This document shows positions 1-9,269 of a stretch of 64,000 nt of DNA, piece after piece; the stretch's first letter is position 1, and each line of letters begins with the position of its first letter. Position numbers and translations under genes: made by a program. Under the pieces are notes generated by a model. It worked only from the letters and a program-made list of their open reading frames with translations, was not told where the DNA came from and did not search any database. The DNA comes from an uncultured Lachnospiraceae bacterium (GTDB lineage Bacteria; Bacillota; Clostridia; Lachnospirales; Lachnospiraceae): positions 1 to 64,000 of the forward strand of contig CAMBLG010000002.1 in assembly GCA_945868435.1 (NCBI GenBank). The letters run 5' to 3'.

Positions 1-71
1 AGGCACCTCGGACATTTGTGTAACATTTGTAGTTTATGCTTGTGGTAAATCAATATTGGGGGTGAGGACAC

Positions 72-842
72 ATGAAAAAGATACTGCTGATCGACGACAG
101 CGACACCTATACATGGTGCCTGCAAAAATACTTACAGCACCGGGGCTACCCGGTAAAAACGGCTTCCACTCTGAAAGAAGCGCGGGCCGCCATCCAAGAG
201 GAAATGCCGCTGGTGGTCTGCTGTGATCTCGACCTGCCGGACGGTTCCGGCATGGACTTTCTGGACGAGGTACGGGCCGCAGACAAGGAGCTGCCTTTTA
301 TTCTGGCGTCCTGCCATGACAAGGACGACTACGAACAGGAGGCCAAGTGCCGGGGCGCTACGCTGTGCATGGACAAAATGAAAGAGCTATTGCTGCAAGA
401 TAAGCTGGTGGAATACGCTTACCGGCAGTTATCCGGCGAAAAGGCCCCGACTTTTCACAAGCTGCTCTTTGTCCATGCGGAAGATACCAGCGCCGGAGTG
501 CTGCGGGCTGCTATGCTGCAAAAGGGCTTTGACCTGATTCTGGTTCCCTCGATTGGGGAGGCCAAGCGCCGGATTTTTGAGGATAAGGAAATAGACCTAA
601 TCTTGTGTGATGTGGAACTGCCGGACGGCACAGCAATGGAGCTGTTTCATACGCTGCGGCGGGTGGCGGGGATGTTCCAAATGAAGAATCCCCCTGTCCG
701 GCTTCTGCCGTTCTTTATCCTCACCGAAAACAACGACCTTGCCACGAAATATGAATACCGGCATGAGGGCGTGAATGACTATATCACCGCCCCGGTCAAT
801 ATCCCGGAGCTGATTCGGCGAGTTCTGTTCTTTGTGGAGTAA
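72..842 (+). CDS. Tandem-receiver response regulator without output domain
   Basis: A 256-residue protein with two CheY-like receiver modules. The first (about 1-120) has the acidic pair in LLIDDSD and a phospho-acceptor Asp in CCDLDLPDGSG. The second (about 128-256) starts with LLFVHAEDT and has LILCDVELPDGT. No DNA-binding or enzymatic domain follows. A strong ribosome site (GGGGGTGAGG) precedes the ATG. The next gene down encodes a winged-helix DNA-binding domain of the OmpR type, so receiver and output functions may be split between neighbours. Its role in the element (perhaps phosphorelay control of transfer or excision) is inference. Confidence 0.7.
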   Translation: MKKILLIDDSDTYTWCLQKYLQHRGYPVKTASTLKEARAAIQEEMPLVVCCDLDLPDGSGMDFLDEVRAADKELPFILASCHDKDDYEQEAKCRGATLCMDKMKELLLQDKLVEYAYRQLSGEKAPTFHKLLFVHAEDTSAGVLRAAMLQKGFDLILVPSIGEAKRRIFEDKEIDLILCDVELPDGTAMELFHTLRRVAGMFQMKNPPVRLLPFFILTENNDLATKYEYRHEGVNDYITAPVNIPELIRRVLFFVE

Positions 843-966
843 TTGAAAAATTTTACGGAGGTGATGATGTGATGGGACATTAGCTGTTTTTGATATAGAA
901 GAATCCGGCAAACAGATTGGCGAAAAGTTATTTCTGCTTCTTAACGAGGAACAAAAGAATGCTCTA

Positions 967-1359
967 ATGCAATATATTTTGGAACAAGGAGTCTGTCATG
1001 GAACGATATTCAATTCCTGTCACACTTCCTCCGCAGCAAAGAAGAATCCTCTAACAGAAATACAGGAAGGCGAGCTTTATCTATGCCTGGAGCACCGCAC
1101 TGTCAGGGTTCGTGAACGGATTATCAACCTGACAAGTAAAGAGTTTGATATACTGGCATTGCTCATTGCCAATCCCAAACGTGTTTTTACTTACGAACTA
1201 ATTACCGATTTGGTTTGGAAAGAGGATTGTGATTTCTATTCGAGAAAAGCCATTCATAATCATATAAGTAAGTTGCGTAAGAAATTGCGTTTTGAACCGG
1301 ATCTTCCAAACTATATTGAGAGTGTCGCCGGGATCGGCTATAAATTTGAACATCTATAA
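967..1359 (+). CDS. OmpR-type winged-helix DNA-binding protein, start possibly frameshifted
   Basis: The C-terminal ~95 residues match the Trans_Reg_C winged helix: a strand pair, LTSKEFDILALLIANP, then the recognition region RKAIHNHISKLRKKL and the wing VAGIGYKFE. It would be the output domain of a response regulator but no receiver is attached. The ATG at 967 has no good ribosome site. The open frame continues upstream to 868 without a start codon, with protein-like sequence (LAVFDIEESGKQIGEKL). A good Shine-Dalgarno (GGAGG, 857-861) and ATG at 872 lie one base out of frame, at a GGG run (874-876). One extra G would give a complete gene, so a one-base loss is likely. Confidence 0.6.
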   Translation: MQYILEQGVCHGTIFNSCHTSSAAKKNPLTEIQEGELYLCLEHRTVRVRERIINLTSKEFDILALLIANPKRVFTYELITDLVWKEDCDFYSRKAIHNHISKLRKKLRFEPDLPNYIESVAGIGYKFEHL

Positions 1360-1363
1360 CATG

Positions 1364-1404
1364 AGCCCACAAGGTGTCGTTTTCCCCTTGTGGGCTTGCT
1401 TTTT
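1364..1404 (+). terminator. Intrinsic terminator after the winged-helix gene
   Basis: Perfect 11-bp inverted repeat (1364-1374 with 1386-1396, AGCCCACAAGG) with an 11-base loop, then GC and a T run at 1400-1404. It lies just after the stop codon at 1359. Confidence 0.8.
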
Positions 1405-1863
1405 GCAACATATATTCTAAGAGCAGAATATGTAGAAAATTGCGAATATAAAGAGTAAAAAGCGAATGTCTGCGGACTGATACAGGAAACATAACCAATA
1501 TAATTTACTCCCGAGGAGGTATCAAACAGCCGATTCAGGTTCCTCCTTGATGGGAGGAAATGCCTATGCGTCTATGCAATACAGATCCGCAGATAAGCTG
1601 CTTTACATTCAGTCACCTATACGTCGTAGTCCAGTTCGTATGGATTGCGGCGTTTTTGGTTTCGACAAAGTTTGAGCATTTTCGTTGTCAGCCTCCCGGA
1701 GAAATTTCATACTGCTGCTTTTGCGCGCCTGTTCTTTGTACGGGCGCGCTTTTTTGTACCCTTTTTTCAATCAGAAAGAAACTAAGACCTTATCGCTGCC
1801 GCAGCCCACCCTCTGATTTCGATTTTGCCATCAACTCAAACATCGAAATTGGAGGAAATTACT
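1405..1863 (+). other. Long leader before the sigma-like gene, with an attenuator-like hairpin
   Basis: About 460 bases with no convincing gene; the open frame at 1560-1922 has no protein-like composition and runs into the real gene below in another frame. It contains a GC-rich hairpin (1723-1729 with 1743-1749, GCGCGCC) followed by six T (1750-1755), which is an intrinsic terminator about 110 bases before the sigma-like gene. Further up are purine-rich Shine-Dalgarno-like runs at 1513-1517 and 1554-1558. A terminator inside a leader suggests attenuation, but no leader peptide can be proved. Confidence 0.45.
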
Positions 1864-2313
1864 ATGAAGAAAATCAATCTTCGGGATTATTACCCGTATT
1901 ATACACAGGACATGATCATTGAGGTGCCGGATGAAGTTGCGGATATTCTCCGGGAATATAAACTTGCTGAAGCAGCTTATTTTTTGCGTACATACCGGCA
2001 TAAAGCCTATTTTTCTTTGGATTATGACATCAATGTGGAACATGAGGCTATGGTGCTTGTTTTGACACCGGCAGATATTTTTGAACAGAAGGAAGAAAAC
2101 GCCAGACTATATGAAGCGCTTGCTTCGTTGCCGGAAAAACAGCGTAACCGTATCACTTCACATTTTCTGTTGGGAATGAGTTTATCGGATATTGCAAAAA
2201 GCGAAGGAACCGGCGTCAGCTCTGTACATGAAGGAATCCAACGCGGACTTCGGCGTTTGAAAAAAATTTTAGAAAAAATGAATACAGACCCCGAAAATTA
2301 CCATCAAAAATGA
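1864..2313 (+). CDS. Sigma-70 region 4-like transcription factor of mobile elements
   Basis: 149 residues from the ATG at 1864, chosen because GGAGGAAAT precedes it; an upstream in-frame ATG at 1825 lacks a site. The C-terminal half has the region 4 layout: LYEALASLPEKQRNRITSHF, then a helix-turn-helix LSDIAKSEGTGVSSVHEGIQ, and a basic tail RGLRRLKKIL. No region 2 is present, so it resembles the small sigma-like regulators carried by Firmicute conjugative elements rather than a full sigma factor. It probably controls element genes; this is inferred from position. Confidence 0.65.
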   Translation: MKKINLRDYYPYYTQDMIIEVPDEVADILREYKLAEAAYFLRTYRHKAYFSLDYDINVEHEAMVLVLTPADIFEQKEENARLYEALASLPEKQRNRITSHFLLGMSLSDIAKSEGTGVSSVHEGIQRGLRRLKKILEKMNTDPENYHQK

Positions 2314-2885
2314 AATGTATAATAGAGGGACATATTCGGCGGGACAAGCTGAACGGGTGTGGTAAGGAAGCATATATATCCTCTCACCCCAACTGTAATA
2401 TCAATTTGTCTGCCATGCCCCTTGCTTGTTCCTTGACAACCGAATATACGCTGTTACAGGTACTTCATTCTGTGTTCCGAGCGGCAGATGGGGCGGCGCG
2501 GTGACAGGCAGCCTAAGGAGGTGATGAATCCAGGCTGTCCGAGCGATAAACGCAACCTACGAAACCGGCTGTGGCAAGCCGGACGCGATAACGACACAGA
2601 TCATAATGGTACTTCTTCACAGCTTCCTAAAGACTTGGGGAGAGTTCCTGCGGCGTTTGCTTGCTCTGGCAAAGCGGCGGCGTATGTGGGACTATGATGC
2701 GGTGACGCTATCCGCAGCCTGTAACAGCCCCGTCCTTATAACAGAAGGACTTGCCGGGGTGCGTGGCAAATACGGCAGTAAAATCGAAATCAGATATAAT
2801 GGGCCGGATTTATGTGTGTAACAACCGTAGATCCGACCTATTCATGTGGTTTTGATAACACAGTTTTCAGAAGGGAGTTGATACT
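2314..2885 (+). other. Intergenic stretch with only doubtful small ORFs
   Basis: About 570 bases. Open frames exist at 2488-2697 and 2606-2821 in different frames. The first follows AAGGAGGTGATG but with the start too close to the ribosome site. The second (71 codons, basic stretch LRRLLALAKRRRMW) lacks a ribosome site. Neither resembles a family I know. A TTGACA occurs at about 2432 without a well-spaced -10. This may be a decayed gene or a regulatory stretch between the sigma-like gene and the recombinase module. Confidence 0.3.
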
Positions 2886-3101
2886 ATGGAAATGAACACC
2901 ATTGTCAGTGAAGTGGGTACGCTGGTAGACATTCGGGATGTTTCTGTCAACAAAGAACTTTCCCGTGATGAACGGATTGCAGAATTTGTTCAGCAGATAA
3001 AAAATCCATACCATTTTAAGTGTGGCCGTTTTACTGTACAGGCCAGCTTTTCTGCTGAAGGTGCTACCCTGGAAGAATGTATCAAGGGTATTTTGCGATA
3101 G
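2886..3101 (+). CDS. Small DUF6870-like protein preceding the recombinases
   Basis: 71 residues, ATG preceded by AGAAGGGAG. The order VDIRDVSVNKEL, then RDERIAEFVQQIKNPYHFKCG, then a short strand FTVQASF and LEECIKGIL, resembles the small proteins I recall as DUF6870. Those sit next to serine recombinases in Firmicute elements. Its function is unknown. A role as a recombination-directionality or regulatory factor would fit its place 135 bases before the recombinase triplet, but that is speculation. The family name is from memory. Confidence 0.55.
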   Translation: MEMNTIVSEVGTLVDIRDVSVNKELSRDERIAEFVQQIKNPYHFKCGRFTVQASFSAEGATLEECIKGILR

Positions 3102-3236
3102 GCGCAATTTTAAGAAAGGGGCTGACTTTTCCGTAAAAGCATGGTAGAATAAAAATCGGAAAAGGAATTGAATATGGCATAATCACACTTCTTGAATTGC
3201 GGGGATTTTTCTGTGCAACGAAAGGAGTGTTTTTTT

Positions 3237-4865
3237 ATGCAGGTTTATAAAGCGATTAAGTACATCCGTCTTTCTTATACGGATGATAAAACAGTAGAAA
3301 GTGACAGCGTTGCTAACCAGCGGCGCCTGATTGATGACTACATAGCCCGACACCCGGAAATTGAGGTTGTGGCAGAAAAAATTGACGATGGTTATAGTGG
3401 CGTTTTGTTTGATCGCCCGGCATTTCAGGAAATGATGCGGATGATCGAACAAGGCGAAGCTAATTGCGTGATTGTCAAAGACCTCTCCCGCTTGGGTCGT
3501 GAGTACATAGAAACAGGCCGCTATATGCGCAGGGTGTTTCCAGCCTATGGAGTGCGTTTTATCGCAATTAACGATAATGTGGACACAGAAAATGACGCTG
3601 CCGATGATCTCACGGTTTCTGTCAAAAACATTATGAATGAGGCTTACTGTCGGGATATTTCCGTTAAGACACGGAGTGCCCTGGAAGTAAAACGGCGCAG
3701 CGGGGATTTTGTAGGTGCTTTTACCATCTATGGTTATGTGAAAGTCGGCGATAAACACAAGAGCCTGGAAGTAGACGAATATGCTGCCAATGTTGTGCGG
3801 GATATTTTCAGAAAACGGCTGGAAGGATTCAGCGCTTCCCATATAGCGGATGAACTGAACCGATTAGGAATTCTTTCACCTTTGGCGTATAAGCGCAATC
3901 ACGGAATGCCTCATGCAAAAGGTGGCTATACAGACCGAAAGGATTGCAAATGGTCTGCAACTACAATCATCCGCATTTTACAGGATGAAACTTACACCGG
4001 AACACTGGTCCAGGGTAAGCAGACAACGCCCCATTTCAAATTAAAAGAGCGTGAGGACAAACCTTCTTCGGAATGGATTCGTGTGGAGGGAACCCATGAG
4101 GCAATCATACAAAAGCACGATTTTGATCTGGTGCAAAGGCTCCGCAGGATTGACACAAGGACTTCTCCTAAATCGGATAAGGTTTACTTGTTTTCTGGTA
4201 TTTTGATCTGCGGCTGCTGTGGCTGCCGTATGACCCGCAAGACGAACCGCTATAAAGATAAAGAGTATCACTATTATTACTGCCCGACCGGCAAAAAGAA
4301 TGGCTGCACATCGTCGGTCATGCTGAAAGAGTCGGATCTGATTGAATGTGTACAGGACAGTTTGAAAGGACATATTGAAAATGTTGCTTCTCTGGATGCC
4401 CTGCTGTCCAGTATCAGTCAAGAACGGATTAACCGGGAATTGGCGCAGGAATATGCCGCACAGATCAGAGTAAATGAAAAGCGTGTGGCACAGACCGAGG
4501 GCTTTAAGGCAAAACTCTATGAAAATCTGGTGAGTGGAATTCTGACAAAGGAAGAATTTCTCTCTTACAAGCGAAAATACAATGCAGATATTGAACTGTT
4601 CCAAAAAGCAATCGCTGAATGGAACGAAAAACTTACAGATGTATTAGAAAACCGAAGCGAACGAAACCGTTGGATCAACCATTTTATGAAATTTTCTACT
4701 ATGGAGGGTATTGACCGTCGGGCAGTCATGCAGCTTATCCGAAGCATACGGGTAATGGGTAAAGATGAACTGCATATTGAATTTAATTACCAGGATGAGT
4801 ATCAGAAAGCAATCTCTTTGGCGGAACAGATTGCTACAAAAAACGAAGAAAGGATGGTGGGCTAA
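3237..4865 (+). CDS. Large serine recombinase, first of three
   Basis: 542 residues from the ATG at 3237, which follows AAAGGAG. Resolvase domain (about 5-150) with nucleophile Ser13 in YIRLS and the motif VIVKDLSRLGRE. Then a recombinase domain (about 160-290), a zinc-ribbon with Cys pairs in LICGCCGCRM and YYYCPTGKKNGC (about 330-365), and a C-terminal coiled-coil helix region. Large serine recombinases cut and rejoin att sites through a 5'-phosphoserine link. Its stop touches the start of the second recombinase, so the three form one translation unit. Three divergent paralogues suggest they act together or split integration and excision duties. Confidence 0.92.
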   Translation: MQVYKAIKYIRLSYTDDKTVESDSVANQRRLIDDYIARHPEIEVVAEKIDDGYSGVLFDRPAFQEMMRMIEQGEANCVIVKDLSRLGREYIETGRYMRRVFPAYGVRFIAINDNVDTENDAADDLTVSVKNIMNEAYCRDISVKTRSALEVKRRSGDFVGAFTIYGYVKVGDKHKSLEVDEYAANVVRDIFRKRLEGFSASHIADELNRLGILSPLAYKRNHGMPHAKGGYTDRKDCKWSATTIIRILQDETYTGTLVQGKQTTPHFKLKEREDKPSSEWIRVEGTHEAIIQKHDFDLVQRLRRIDTRTSPKSDKVYLFSGILICGCCGCRMTRKTNRYKDKEYHYYYCPTGKKNGCTSSVMLKESDLIECVQDSLKGHIENVASLDALLSSISQERINRELAQEYAAQIRVNEKRVAQTEGFKAKLYENLVSGILTKEEFLSYKRKYNADIELFQKAIAEWNEKLTDVLENRSERNRWINHFMKFSTMEGIDRRAVMQLIRSIRVMGKDELHIEFNYQDEYQKAISLAEQIATKNEERMVG

Positions 4866-6515
4866 ATGGCAAGAAAAAGCAGAAAACAGACGGCAGCTCC
4901 CATGCCGGCACCATCTTTATATGTACATGTGGCTCTGTATATCCGTCTTTCTGTGGAAGATAACAAAAAGCGGGGCTGCTCAGTAGAAAATCAAAAGCTG
5001 GTACTGAATGACTTTCTTTCGGATAAACCGGACTTCGTTGTGTATGATACTTATATCGACAACGGAGCAACAGGGACAAATTTTCACCGCCCTGGATTTC
5101 AGCAAATGCTATCTGATATTGAAGCAGGCCACATTAACTGTGTGATTGTTAAGGATCTTTCCCGATTAGGGCGAAATTCTATTGACACAGGTTATTATAT
5201 CGAACAATATTTTCATGCACATAATGTTCGGTTCATTGCTGTTACGGATCAGTTTGACACAGCAGATTCCGGAAATCTTCATGGTGGTATCATGCTGCCT
5301 TTGAAAAATATGATCAATGAAGCCTATGCTCTGGACATTGGACGAAAAATCAAAGCACAGGCGCGGCAGGCTATGAAAGATGGCGACTATATTGGTGCAC
5401 GGGCACCTTACGGTTACAGGAAAGACCCGGATGATTGCCATAAACTTCTGATTGATGAAAATACTGCCCCTGTAGTAAAACAGATTTTTGAATGGGCACA
5501 TGAGCATGTGGCACTGAACCGGATTGTCCGCAACCTAAATGAGATGGGGATTCCGGCACCGAGCCATTATAAAAAGACCACTGGCGAGATTACCAGTCCG
5601 GGACTGATTGGAAGCGGCAAATGGCAGACCCGTACAGTGATGAAAATCTTAGAAAGCGAAGTTTATACAGGCGATCTGGTGCAAGGAAAAACAAAGATTG
5701 TAGATCATCAGCAGGTCAAGGCTGGAGAAGATAATCTGATTATTGCAAAATGCACCCATGAACCGATCATCAGCCATGAGTTGTTTCATGCAGTTCAGGA
5801 ATACAGAAAACAGATCTGTGAAGAAAGCAAAGCAACTCCAAAACGTCCCTACACACCAAACATTTTCAAAGGTAAAGTGTTCTGTGCTGATTGTGGCAGA
5901 AGCCTTCACAGGCAACGCGCCGAGCGCCGGAAAGGACCTGACACTTACTGGTTCCACTGCCTTACAAACAGCCGGGTAGAAAAAGATAGCTGCAAAGGTG
6001 CGATGATACAGGAGAAAGAACTGATTTCTACTGTTACGGCTATTCTTGAAAAAGAGCTGACAGTTGCGCTGGGAATGTCGCTGCCACTCTTTCAGTTGGA
6101 GGCAAGACAAAAACAGGAAAAAGATAAGCTGAAAATTCAGATGTCGGCCAAACGGCAGGAAATTGAAAAAACACGCCGGCTGATCCGTGGCCTATATGAA
6201 AATTTTGTGCAGGGTATTTTGACAAATGACGAATACTTTGAATTGAAAGCGGATTATGAACATGCTATCAATGCTCTGTCTGGTGAGATTGAAGTATTTG
6301 AAAAATCTATGGACTCTCTGGACAACCAGCTTGCCAGATACCGCGCAATGGAAAAGGATGCAAAAACACTGGCACAGGATCACGTACTGACTGCAGAACT
6401 GATTGAACGGCTCATTGAACGAATTGAGATAGACCACGAGCGGAATATTCATGTTACCTTCCGTTTCAAAAATGAATTTCAGGGAAAGGCGGTGGAATCG
6501 TGCGCAACTATGTGA
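4866..6515 (+). CDS. Large serine recombinase, second of three
   Basis: 549 residues. A short basic, Pro/Ala-rich leader (1-20) precedes the resolvase domain, with nucleophile Ser29 in LYIRLSVED and IVKDLSRLGRNSIDTGYYIE. A recombinase domain follows, then a zinc-ribbon (FCADCGRSL ... FHCLTNS ... CKGA) and a long charged coiled-coil (about 410-500). The ATG directly follows the stop of the first recombinase, and the last 16 bases overlap the third, so translational coupling is likely. It is clearly a paralogue of the third recombinase (shared YIRLSVED) and more distant from the first. Confidence 0.92.
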   Translation: MARKSRKQTAAPMPAPSLYVHVALYIRLSVEDNKKRGCSVENQKLVLNDFLSDKPDFVVYDTYIDNGATGTNFHRPGFQQMLSDIEAGHINCVIVKDLSRLGRNSIDTGYYIEQYFHAHNVRFIAVTDQFDTADSGNLHGGIMLPLKNMINEAYALDIGRKIKAQARQAMKDGDYIGARAPYGYRKDPDDCHKLLIDENTAPVVKQIFEWAHEHVALNRIVRNLNEMGIPAPSHYKKTTGEITSPGLIGSGKWQTRTVMKILESEVYTGDLVQGKTKIVDHQQVKAGEDNLIIAKCTHEPIISHELFHAVQEYRKQICEESKATPKRPYTPNIFKGKVFCADCGRSLHRQRAERRKGPDTYWFHCLTNSRVEKDSCKGAMIQEKELISTVTAILEKELTVALGMSLPLFQLEARQKQEKDKLKIQMSAKRQEIEKTRRLIRGLYENFVQGILTNDEYFELKADYEHAINALSGEIEVFEKSMDSLDNQLARYRAMEKDAKTLAQDHVLTAELIERLIERIEIDHERNIHVTFRFKNEFQGKAVESCATM

Positions 6516-8038
6516 TTGCCCTTTATATCCGTCTTTCTGTGGAAGATTTCAAAACTGAAAGTTTGAGCATACCAAATCAAAAACTGATCCTTCGTGAAAA
6601 AGCTATGTCTCTGCCGGAATGGGATAACAGCGAGATTTTGGAATTTATTGACAATGGTCATACGGGGACAAACTTTGAGCGTCCGGCGGTGCAGGAACTT
6701 TTAACAATGGTTCAGGCCGGAAAAATCAACTGTATTATTGTAAAAGACCTTTCCCGATTTGGACGTAACAGCATTGAAACCGGCTATTTTATTGAGCGGG
6801 TATTTCCTCTTTACCACACCCGTTTTATTTCCGTCAGTGATGATTTTGACACAGCTAATTTCAAAGGTGATACCGGAGGGATTGATATTGCTTTCAAGTA
6901 TCTTATCAGCGAGTGTTATAGCCGGGATATGTCCATGAAAACCAAAAGTGCAAAATACGCAAAGATGCGTCGTGGGGAATATCAGAGTGTCATCTGTCCT
7001 TACGGCTATCGCAAGAGTGCAGACGGACGTATGGAACCGGACGAGGATGTTGCCCCGAATGTGCAGATGATATTTCAATGGGCGTCTGAAGGCAACACCG
7101 CAGCCGAGATCACAAGAAAATTGTATGCCATGAATATCCCAACCCCTGGGGAATATCGCAAACTTAAAGGCAAGGCCTATTACAATGTTTCCCGAACAAA
7201 CGGCGTTTGGAGTACATCAACGGTTCTGCGTATTTTAGAAGATCAAAGATATATCGGTACCTATGTAATTGGCAAGAGAAAGGTAAAAGAGATTGGCAGC
7301 CGACATACACAGTTAAAGGATGAAAGTGAGTGGTTCAAAATCCCGAACCATCATCCGGCTATTATAAGTATGGATCTATTTGAAAAAGCCAATGCTTCAA
7401 TTAAGCGTTTCTCTCTGTCAAATAAAAAACCGCGTGATTATCTGCTCCGCGGTAAGGTATTCTGTGGATGCTGCGATCATGCAATGTCTCTACGAAATGG
7501 TGCGTGGTTTTATTGCCGTCATTCCGAGGTGGCTGAAACGCTTCCTTGTCATGGTGTGCGCATAAAGATGGCCGATCTGGAGCAGGTTGTATTTGAAACA
7601 ATTCGGGCTCAAATGTGTCCGGCACTGGGAATTGACAGCAATAAGGATAAATTGGATTTGCAGACAGTCCAGCAGGCCGAACATGAAGAAAAACTCCGTT
7701 CTATTCAAGACAGCAAGCGGCATCTTTATGAGCAGTATGCGCTTGGAGAGATTGATTTGGAAACCTATCGAACACGAAAAGCGGTTTATGACACGGAACT
7801 GGTACGAGCTAAAAATGTTCATGCTGTCATTACTGCACAGACAAAGCAGATAAAAAGTGATTATGAGATCAAGCTGAAACAACAGGAAATTGTGCAGGAA
7901 GTCGGAAACGCCAACATGCTGACAAAAGCTCTGATTGACCGGCTTATCAACAAAGTTTACGTCTTTCCAGGAGATCGGATTGAGATTGAATATACAACAC
8001 GGGATTTCTTAGAAACTAAGGAATCCGAAAAGGTATAA
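6500..8038 (+). CDS. Large serine recombinase, third of three
   Basis: 512 residues starting at a GTG that overlaps the end of the second recombinase by 16 bases. Nucleophile Ser13 in LYIRLSVEDF, active-site region VKDLSRFGRNSIETGYFIE, recombinase domain about 150-300, zinc-ribbon FCGCCDHAM/FYCRHSE, then a coiled-coil and a C-terminal strand pair. It is the last gene of the element; the integrase gene broken by the element starts within about 100 bases. That location matches an integrase beside its att site. Confidence 0.92.
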   Translation: MRNYVIALYIRLSVEDFKTESLSIPNQKLILREKAMSLPEWDNSEILEFIDNGHTGTNFERPAVQELLTMVQAGKINCIIVKDLSRFGRNSIETGYFIERVFPLYHTRFISVSDDFDTANFKGDTGGIDIAFKYLISECYSRDMSMKTKSAKYAKMRRGEYQSVICPYGYRKSADGRMEPDEDVAPNVQMIFQWASEGNTAAEITRKLYAMNIPTPGEYRKLKGKAYYNVSRTNGVWSTSTVLRILEDQRYIGTYVIGKRKVKEIGSRHTQLKDESEWFKIPNHHPAIISMDLFEKANASIKRFSLSNKKPRDYLLRGKVFCGCCDHAMSLRNGAWFYCRHSEVAETLPCHGVRIKMADLEQVVFETIRAQMCPALGIDSNKDKLDLQTVQQAEHEEKLRSIQDSKRHLYEQYALGEIDLETYRTRKAVYDTELVRAKNVHAVITAQTKQIKSDYEIKLKQQEIVQEVGNANMLTKALIDRLINKVYVFPGDRIEIEYTTRDFLETKESEKV

Positions 8039-8137
8039 CCGTGAACACCCATTTGAAACAGCTATGGGCAGCTATGAAGCTGCCCGAAAAACTTCAAAAA
8101 AAGTTATAAATTTTTTTGTCGTGGGCTTGACATACGG
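8039..8137. other. Right junction of the recombinase-triplet element inside int
   Basis: Between the last recombinase stop (8038) and the HDLRH codons of the broken integrase (8138-8152). It holds a 7-bp hairpin (GGGCAGC 8066-8072 with GCTGCCC 8079-8085) and a T run (8111-8117). The integrase reading becomes unlike the family right after HDLRH, so the crossover point is most likely at about 8118-8137. The other att copy is outside the window, so the core cannot be defined. Confidence 0.55.
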
Positions 8138-9028
8138 GTGACGCAGATCATGAAGACGGATTCTTTTAACACCTGTTTCCTTTATGCCTCGTACAATCTC
8201 ATGTTCCATATAGGATTTTGTAAAACGGAACATTCTTTCATTTGGCATAATTCCATACAAATGACTGCAATACTCCTTTAGCTCTTCTGCCAAGAATGGT
8301 GGAATTGTAATCTTACGATTGCTCTTTGGTGTCTTAGGCGGTGTAATTACATCCTTTCCGTCTATTCTCTGATATGATTTGGAAATGCTTATAATACGCT
8401 TTTCTAAATCAATATCTTCATAGGTCAGTGCAAGTAATTCTCCTATACGCATTCCCGTCCAATACAGAAGTAGAAATGCCATCCTCGCCTCCGGCTTCTG
8501 ATCCATAGATGGAAGAAACTGCTTAAATTCCTGCTTTGTCCAGAACTCCATATCATCAGCTTTGCTTTTCCCGATACTTCCTGCTTTCCTGCAGGGATTA
8601 TCTTTCAGGTCATAGTATCTGACGGCATAATTGAAAAGTGCAGCCAACTGGTTATTGATACTTTTAAGATATGTCTGTGCATATCCCTGCTTAATCAGTT
8701 CATTCTGCCATGCCCGGATATCCGCTGTCTTAATCTCACACATCTTTTTCTTTTTGAAATAAGGCGTAACCTTCAAATCAAACACATATCTCTTATTCTT
8801 GATTGTACTTTCTCTAAGCCTGTTCTCCATATCAGCAAAGTAGATTTCAACGAAATTCTCAAAGTTGATATCCAAATCTTTTCTCTGCTGTTGCCGAAAG
8901 TTACGCTCCCACTCCTCTGCTTCAGCTTTTGTCTTAAATCCTCTTTTGTTCTTTTTATGACGTACACCCTGCCAGTCCTCATAATAGAACTGGCTACGCC
9001 ACGTCTTGCCATCTCTTGTTGCTGGCAT
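8072..9028 (-). pseudogene. Tyrosine integrase, 3' end lost to element insertion
   Basis: The 318-codon frame has an AP2-like N-terminal arm-binding domain (about 1-50), a SAM-like core-binding domain (about 55-150) and a catalytic domain with Arg194 (TGMRIGEL), lysine region KTPKSNR and His293/Arg296 in RLHDLRH. The family then needs a GH(E/S) box and the catalytic tyrosine about 25-35 residues further on. Here the frame runs into unrelated sequence (PYVKPTTKK...) and stops, so both are missing. The protein cannot carry out recombination. The break coincides with the end of the serine-recombinase element, showing the order of insertion. Confidence 0.88.
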
Positions 9029-9046
9029 GTTATCATCTCCTCTCCA

Positions 9047-9238
9047 TTAACCAACTGCCATACCATAAAACTTTTCTTCAAAATACTTTGTAGGTACCTT
9101 GCCTGAAATCACTCGATAGCCCTTTTCTTTTAATTCATTATTAAGACCACGAATGATTTTGTAAGCATATCCTCGTGATACTCCAAGAATCTGTGCTGCT
9201 TCATCTGCTGTTACATACATCTTCATCGTATTCTCCAT
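9047..9238 (-). CDS. xis: Excisionase-like MerR/HTH_17 protein
   Basis: 63 residues with the excisionase helix-turn-helix VTADEAAQILGVSRGYAYKI and a short C-terminal tail GKVPTKYFEEKFYG. It lies 18 bases upstream of the integrase in the same direction and shares its promoter (9296-9325). Such proteins bend attR DNA to favour excision by the partner tyrosine integrase. With that integrase truncated, it is probably an orphan. Its start (ATG 9238) is preceded by AAGGAGAACTCAAT. Confidence 0.85.
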   Translation of the reverse strand: MENTMKMYVTADEAAQILGVSRGYAYKIIRGLNNELKEKGYRVISGKVPTKYFEEKFYGMAVG

Positions 9239-9269
9239 ATTGAGTTCTCCTTTCCTGTTTAATATTAGT

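Larger units (their letters stand above)
1..8130 (+). mobile_element. Right end of an integrative element with a serine-recombinase triplet
   Basis: All genes from 72 to 8038 read rightward and are of the accessory type: a double receiver protein, a winged-helix protein, a sigma-like factor, a DUF6870-like small protein and three tandem large serine recombinases. Recombinase genes usually lie at an element's end, and the next gene on the right is a tyrosine integrase that loses its 3' end exactly here. The right boundary is therefore placed between about 8039 and 8137. The left boundary and any conjugation genes lie outside the window, so whether it is an ICE, an IME or a remnant cannot be decided here. 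Confidence 0.75.

Noticed and set aside
1560-1922. 120-codon open frame before the sigma-like gene
   Set aside because: It crosses a strong terminator hairpin (1723-1755), overlaps the start of the real gene in another frame and has no family-like composition.
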